A program made the translations under genes and the position numbers. This document shows, piece by piece, positions 57,836 through 64,000 of a stretch of DNA of 64,000 nucleotides. Every line of letters begins with the position of its first letter. The stretch's first letter is position 1. Origin of the DNA: Aristolochia californica (lineage: Eukaryota > Streptophyta > Magnoliopsida > Piperales > Aristolochiaceae); assembly GCA_029961685.1 (NCBI GenBank), contig JARWKL010000004.1:47439824-47503823 (forward strand), written 5' to 3'. Under the pieces are notes generated by a model that saw only the letters and a program-made list of their open reading frames with translations, made no database searches and was not told the origin of the DNA.

Positions 57836-58952
57836 TCACGCATTGCAATCTGGAACCAGGCATCTGGACAAGAATCCCATAAATTTGTTCTGCAAAAATC
57901 ACATGCACTGGCATATTATACTCTCATTCAAAGGCTCACATGAATGCATGACTGCAAATATCAGAACACAGTAAAGTAACTGCCAGTAATTACTTGTTAC
58001 AGGACAAAGAAAGGGGATTGTGTTGGGGCCGTAGATGGAGATGGAGGTGGACCCACTGAGAGACCTGGTTAGTGAAGGGAGAGAGAGAGAAGAAACAGAG
58101 GCGCGCAGGGGTGCATACCTTCCTTGGGCGCTCACGCAAGAGCTCAGTTGGAATTTTGTACAGGTCCTCGTCTACAGCTTTGGGAGCTCTGGGATTTCTT
58201 GGCAGGTCGGTCACGTCACAAACCTTGCCCACCTTCTTTGCCTCTTTCACGTACTGGTACCGCTTCGAGCTTCCTTTCATCTGCTGAAAAGCCCGGAAAC
58301 AGTGAGTTCCAGATATCCAAGGACGCGAAGTTTGAAAAATATGATTGGACAGAGCGTAGAGAAATCGCAAAACGTCATTAGCTACTGTTAGTTCATCCGT
58401 AATGCAAAGACATGTGGTTTCGGTAAAGTAGAACTGGTTTGCCTCGGAAACAGAAGGGCAAAACTAAAGAAGAACTCGATTGAACGAAAAATCTGAAAAA
58501 CGGGCCAAAGTCCACACACGAAAACAAAACGAGAAACACAGCAATAAACGTGAAATGCAAACATGAGCTCTGCTTCTGCTGCTAAATGAATTTCGGTTGA
58601 GAAAACGAGAAGCAACTGACAAAAGAAGCTCAGGAATACCTTGGGCTGAGAAACAGTCGTCGGCCCAGAAGTTTTTAAATTCTCCCCATACAGATCCTGA
58701 TCTACGACACCATAATCGTTATAACGAACCAATCCAGCCTGCCTCGCCGACTCGAAATACTGGGTAATGGGGAGATTATCGTTGTAATCCCAATTTCCGA
58801 ACGCTGGAACGTGACACCTCCGGTAGTCCTGCAACAAAGCGGAAATGAACCCACGATCAGAAACTTAAATCACTTAGCTCTCCACACAGAAAAGAAGACA
58901 ACACTAGAAAGACCAAGAGGATTTTTTTACGGGATTTCTGACTCACCTCCAT
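57836..58952 (-). CDS. NOI / RIN4-like protein
   Basis: A small plant NOI-family protein; this family contains the AvrRpt2 cleavage site and includes the immune regulator RIN4. Four exons on the minus strand, 58952-58947 (ME), 58828-58640, 58280-58119 and 57889-57836, join in frame to 136 aa with GT-AG introns. The NOI motif VPAFGNWD starts nine residues from the N-terminus and is followed by ITQYFESARQAGLVRY. A second conserved block is PKAVDEDLYKIPTELL. The last exon encodes NKFMGFLSRCLVPDCNA, whose cysteines could be acylated for membrane anchoring, as in RIN4 (inference). The tiny first exon was chosen because ATGGAG abuts GTGAGT and matches the usual start of these proteins. The acceptor of exon 3 could also be three bases earlier. 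Confidence 0.9.
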
Positions 58953-60414
58953 TAGAGACCTGACAAGTGAAAAGAACTGAGAAACGACTGAACCAGAACC
59001 ACACCTCTGCTAGAGGAGAGTGCTTTTTATATATAAAAAAAATACAGAGATAAAAAAAAAAGTAGGTCTACTAGATTAGGAGTAAAATAATGAGAGGTGA
59101 GAGAAAGAGAGAGGAAGGCGAGTACTTTTGGGTCAGTAGGGATGGACTTTCGTTTTTTTCCTTCTCTTTCTCTCTTCTTTGTTTCTTGTCTCTGGTCATC
59201 TCATACCAATAAAGAAGACTACCTTATCCCGAGGAGCGGATTGCAGCTATCCCACGCATGGGAATCGAGAAAACCAAAGTTAGGAAAAGCACGACCATGA
59301 CCCAAAGCCTTCAGTTCCTTTCTAGTTGACCAAATTACCCATCTGGTGCCTGAGAATTCGGGAAGACATTTGTACCGAGCGACATAAGCCAAAATGGACA
59401 TTGATCTTGACAGCATGATCGGCCTTCGGACATGGGTATCCGACGAATCGATCTGATGTTGATCAGTCGGAAACTTAAATTGAAGACACGGTACGAGAGA
59501 GCTGCTGTTGTTCTGTGTCCGGTGGGTTACCTGGAGTATGGGAAGAAATCAGACGTCATTGTTGATTGATGGTTTGAACTTTGAATCAAGAATTGATGAC
59601 CAAGAATGTCTCTGACTGTATCAAGATGTTTTCCTTTGACAACCATGATATTAAATTCTTATAATACATATTAGCGTACCATCTCAAACATATAAGAAGG
59701 TACTGTTCAAAGTAATTGTAAACCATTGTCATTTGTAGATTAATTTAGGAGGAAAAGAAAAAACACTACAAGGTTAGGTTAACAATGGCGTCGGTGCCTT
59801 CCACTCATGAAGAGCACTGGAGAAACTGCCGTGGGATTGCGGCAAGCATTGGTTCTTCACCATTTGACAGGTGAAATGGTCCATTCGTTTAAACTTCCAA
59901 CTTTTTCACTGGTAGAGTAAGGTATCAAATTCTCACTGTCCGTAATGCATCTCTGCATATTCCTTCAAAGTTAACAGGATAATATCATTCGCGTGGATCT
60001 CATGGGAGGAGACGATTATAATACCATCATATACTGGGAACTGACTCAAAGAATTATTCACTGCGAGCGATTGGTTTTTTTTTTTTCTTCTTCTCTTCCC
60101 TTCATCGAGCATGAGTAAACCATTTAAGTCAAATGGTTGAGCATTGCGCTGTAGCTCTTCGATTTGTAGCCGGAAATGGCCTGCTAGGTAAAGATCATTG
60201 GGGCTTTTCTCAGATTAGGAGTCGTCCAGAGCCTCTTACATACCCATGTGCCCACATACCCTCCAATCTGATTTATGAACAGGAGAGGCCAAGCGGTGAA
60301 GGAATGAGAAATGTTCATAACAAACTATGGCAGATAAGCACTGGAATTAGTCTTTTTTAAAATTTTGATGATTATAATTTTTTTTTTTTTTTTTTCTCTC
60401 CAAATTCCATCAAC
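58953..60414. other. Intergenic region with one exon-like fragment
   Basis: ATG 59785 opens a 29-codon stretch (MASVPSTHEEHWRNCRGIAA, then SIGSSPFDR) that ends at a possible donor GTGAAA at about 59871. No continuing exon could be found and no family is recognised. The rest is spacer with T homopolymers near 60070 and 60380. Confidence 0.35.
59024..59038 (-). promoter_or_regulatory. TATA box region of the NOI gene
   Basis: TTTATATATAAAAAG on the minus strand, about 75-85 bases upstream of the ATG at 58952. Confidence 0.55.
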
Positions 60415-60905
60415 TACCACTCCAGTGTAGCTACTTCTTCAACCCCCCTACCACCTACTTCTCCTGAACCTACGTCTCCAGCCCTACTGCCATCTCACAG
60501 GGACACCTCTGGCCAAACCCACTGAGTATCAACGTGTGGTTGGCTCTCTTCAATATTTAAGCATTACTCGACCAACAAGTTATTTATATTGTTTCATGAA
60601 TACTCCTACCGGTACTCACACGGTTGCTCTGAAAAGAACACAGTTGTCTCAAAAGACACCTTAGACCTTAGTCTTCTTCTTCGCCCAACTACGACCACAA
60701 ATTTAATGCTCTACAGTGACGCTAATTGGGTAGGTGACATTGGCTATGGAGATCGACCACTGGCTTTTGTTTGTTTTTGGGGCCTAATCTGATCGTCAGC
60801 TAATGCTCTAAGAAGAAACCTACTGTCTCCCATTTCAGCACTAAGGCTGAATATGACGCCATTGCGACTGCAACGCCTCAGCTTCCGCTGATTGGCTGTG
60901 ATTGT
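60415..60905 (+). mobile_element. Ty1/copia RT-RNase H fragment
   Basis: Frames broken by stops and shifts show TEYQRVVGSLQYLSITRPTS (end of the reverse transcriptase), a degenerate ALKRTQLSQKTPLDLSLLLR, LMLYSDANWVGD (RNase H start with its Asp) and SALRLNMT-like remains of the STKAEY motif near 60838-60860. No LTRs are seen near it. This is an old fragment. Confidence 0.8.
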
Positions 60906-62986
60906 TGCTAATCTTGTCCTCGATTCACAAAGAAACTGCTTGACTTCTCCTCTTCACAAGGCATCCATCCACAGTGTCCCTGCGCACTGCACAGCAAGCC
61001 ATCTTCCTTCCTGAGACTCAACTGCGATGTTCCTGCTCTTAAGTAATTAATTATCAAGCTTCCTGAGGGAAGGAGTCTGTCGTGGGAGCGTTTCAGGACT
61101 GTAGACTGGATTGTTTGGCTTGAATACCGCAAGTGAGGTCAGACTGTCCGAGGCGAAGAAGATGCTCTGTCCGTTTCTGTATTATGAGTTTATTATGAGG
61201 ACCTCAGAGTGACATGACGATCGAAGTAATTATAACTTATAAGAACGGCCTCCACAGCGGTTTGGAATTTGGATATCAGCAGCCACCGCCTCGAGGAATT
61301 CTGACGAGGGGATCGAAAGCAATAAAAAGAAACTAAAAACTACCCAGAAAATTTCAAATTGTTAAATCTACTTCCAGACGATTTAGAACTTCAAAGATTC
61401 GAAGTTGAAAAATGCCCGATCCGACAGGATTGACAGCTGAATTAAAACTTGGGTTCTTTTGTGTCTGTGCCGCAGGCCCACGAAGAGTGAGACTGGAGAG
61501 GAGTAGACTGTGCAGACATGTGTAGCAGAAGCAGATAATTAAGAGCCAAGCAGTAGAGAGGTGGAAGGAGCAGCAACCTACTGGTAGAGGTACGTGCACA
61601 GTAATGGATCGCCGTACTTGACAGGGGAGAAGACAGAAGAGCGTTCGCTCCTTGTGCTCTCTGCCTGTCTCTCCTGGTTTCAGAATTCACTCTTCTGTCG
61701 GGAATAGAGATGTTCATGACTCAACAGTCGGGAAGAAAACGAAATGTACTGGGAAATAAAATGTTAATCACAGATAAGAAAAGATAACATCTTATCCTGC
61801 CATTACTCTTTTTTCTGAAGGAATTCATTAGAAAGCCACTGTAAAGGGTCATAGTTTATTTTACTTCATTGTGCACTTGACTCACTGGATCAAACTTTTA
61901 AAAGTTTTTGAGAATAGAAAATTGACAAAGAACTGCTTCAACGACGGCCAAAGAGTCAAATGCCCACTTTTTTACCTCTGCAAACGCGGTGGAAGTTAGG
62001 CTTCCCAACAAAAGCAAATCACGGAGTACATGCAAACGGTCAACAGAACACCCTGTAATTGGCTGCGTCCGCCGACAGCATTGACGTTGCCAGAATTTTA
62101 AGCGAGAACTCAGATGGGTTTTTGAGTCTCAGAGGCATTCTGTCAAACAGATAGGCTACAGTCAACAGACGCCTGAAAAACTCCACCGGGTCTTTCACAC
62201 TGTACGCTTGCGCGAACAACGGCGGAAAAAAATGTGTAAATTCCATCCCGAGGGAAATTTGCTGAATGCAAAACCAAGCACGAGATTCTGAAACCTAAAT
62301 TGAATGAATTATATTTCAATTTTTTAACAGACAACTCCGATTACTTTTACCTATAAGAAAAGGCTGATTACTTTCGTCTCATAAATTACCTTCTCATACT
62401 TCTTCCAAAATCTCCTCTGGCTACTGGCTTTTTCATGCATTCAGCCATTTGTAGTAGATATTTGCATGGGACTTGTCACGGCAGCAACCTGGCAAGTACA
62501 GAGAGGGAAGGGATATGAGAAAGGAAACAGGTACTGTGAAAATAAGAAAAGGAAGCTATCCGTCGTCATTCGCGCAGTTTGAAATGGCAAAAAAGAGGTG
62601 TTAATCATGAACCAAGCTACTTCCTGAACCCATGACGACCATGTTTGGCCAAATACGGTTAAAAGGTCTTTGCTACAGAAACCCTATTCCCGTAGAGGTC
62701 CATTCATGGAGTTTACCCACATCTGTACTCTTGTTTGAAGTAATTGTTAAACCGTTACTCACCAGACATTTGTTTTGCTTGCAAGCAAGCATTTACAGTA
62801 GCAGATGGCTGTGATTCTGTGAAAAGACGGCCTACGATCAGAAAGAGGAGAAAGTCATCGAGGACTGACCGATATGTTGGAACTGGAACAAGGGTATAGG
62901 ATCCGTAGATTTCCCAATTCACGAAAAATAACATTTTTATTGGGTGCGTGACACTGGGCAGCTGGGCGGCAGGGTTGTACTCTGTG
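60906..62986. other. Intergenic region
   Basis: Short open frames on both strands, none recognised. No RNA gene or terminal repeat was seen. Confidence 0.45.
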
Positions 62987-63151
62987 GAATTCTGGTTCTT
63001 GAAACTGAATAAGCTTGTTTCTCGATATGACAACTTTAATGAAAAGTTAAAAGAGCTAAAAAGGCTGTAGAATTCTGGTTCTTGAAACTGAATAAGCTTG
63101 CTTCTCGATATGACAACTTTAATGAAAAGTTTAAAGAGCTAAAAAGGCTGG
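62985..63151. repeat. 83-bp tandem duplication
   Basis: GAATTCTGGTTCTTGAAACT at 62987 is repeated at 63070. Both copies run through CTCGATATGACAACTTTAAT and AGAGCTAAAAAGGCTG with a few changes. Read in + frame, each unit looks coding-like (FLKLNKLVSRYDNFNEKLKE), but the period is not a multiple of three. Confidence 0.9.
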
Positions 63152-64000
63152 AGCACGGCGGTAAACTTAAAACTGATCACATATTGGTTTTTCTCTCTTC
63201 TGATTCTTTGCTCTTATGATTATGCTTGCTTCTTCTCCATCGGATTTCTTATTTTGTATAGAATGGATTTGCATTGTTTTACACTAAAATATTTTAGACT
63301 TAATTTTTTTTTTTTTTTTTTTTTCTTAATGTGCACATCTCTCCCCCTCCACAAAACAAACAAAGGGGGAGGACATTTCTAAGTTTCAAAGACAACATAG
63401 ATGAGTTTGTGCAAGTCTTCAAGGACCCTGAGCCACAAACATATTCTTGCTCTGCTTATGCTTGTTTGGCCATGATCCTAAAATAATTTTGTTCAGAATT
63501 TAAGATCTGACTACTAAACCAGAAGATCTCTCTCATGAGAAAAGTTGATTCGATTCATGAGATTTTAGGACCTTGACTTAATTGGTAAGAGCCCTACATT
63601 CTTTTGTTTAGACAGGATGTTGGCTGGCAGCTTTTTCTTTCATATTTTCATTGCTTCGTTTAGTTTTGAATCTATAATGAACATGCTTGTATACATAATA
63701 TGAAGTGAAGAATGAAAAGAAAGCTAAAACATGAGAAACAAGATTAATAGCTTTCTTTTTGCCTCATCCATTTCGTAGCTGACCACTTTTCGCCATCTAA
63801 AACTTCACAACCACCATGGACACTCTTTGGATCTGAATTTCCGTCTAGTCCCTGAAAGAGAAAATCTTGGGTCATAGAAACAGCTTCCGAGTCTCCAACA
63901 CTGTTTCTTTAGAAGGGAAAAAAAAAAAAAAAAGACCTAAGATGCAATCTTATTCTAGAATAAAATAACATAAAGCACGTGTATTCCCAAGTCACTGCAA
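63152..64000. other. Terminal intergenic stretch
   Basis: AT-rich with T homopolymers (about 63306-63324) and an A run (about 63919-63934). No gene is recognised. Confidence 0.5.

Noticed and set aside
63560..63600. tRNA-like words (CTTAATTGGTAAGAGC)
   Set aside because: Only a D-arm-like stretch is present; no acceptor pairing, anticodon arm or T-loop follows.
1..64000. CRISPR arrays, operons, bacterial-type systems
   Set aside because: The window is plant nuclear DNA; the tandem repeats seen have no regular spacer structure.

Overview
This window is nuclear DNA from a flowering plant, probably a broad-leaved (non-grass) angiosperm. The evidence is AT-rich spacers, many GT-AG introns, plant-only families (STOMAGEN/EPFL9, type-C response regulator, NOI/RIN4-like, NPF transporter, Hev b 5-like acidic protein) and plant retroelement debris (chromovirus, copia, LINE). 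The species cannot be named from the sequence. All exon coordinates come from reading splice signals and family conservation by eye.

Layout. 1-1444: a repeat-rich DNA element bounded by inverted GTTAGTGC termini, with a 25-base C run at its right end. 1840-3813 (-): an NPF4-type transporter with a frame break at an 11-base homopolymer. 6588-11694 (+): a signal-peptide-peptidase-like gene that has lost its catalytic middle. 12831-26848 (+): an intact 12-exon PTEN2-type phosphatase gene; its 6.2-kb intron 8 holds an eIF4B-like fragment and four LINE tails, two of them nested with visible target-site duplications. 27384-34682 (+): a chloroplast S1-domain (SRRP1-like) gene broken by frameshifts and a missing segment. 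36705-37502 (+): an intact STOMAGEN/EPFL9 peptide gene. 40689-43960: an internally deleted chromodomain Ty3/gypsy element with both LTRs. 44703-45641 (+): dCTP pyrophosphatase. 49625-50379 (+): type-C response regulator. 51505-52743 (-): Glu-rich Hev b 5-like protein with an ACGT-core cluster upstream. 57836-58952 (-): NOI/RIN4-like protein. 60415-60905 (+): Ty1/copia RT/RNase H debris. The rest is intergenic sequence with short tandem duplications.

The genes are independent eukaryotic units and form no operon or obvious pathway. The most striking pattern is an intact PTEN2 gene between two decayed neighbours (SPPL and S1). Both neighbours keep most splice sites and recognisable exons, so their loss looks recent and might reflect fractionation after duplication. 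I found no convincing evidence of an undescribed multi-gene system. The items most worth following are the decay pattern, the nested LINEs, the deletion derivative of the chromovirus, the eIF4B-like insert with its own TATA-like box, and a few unassigned coding-like fragments.
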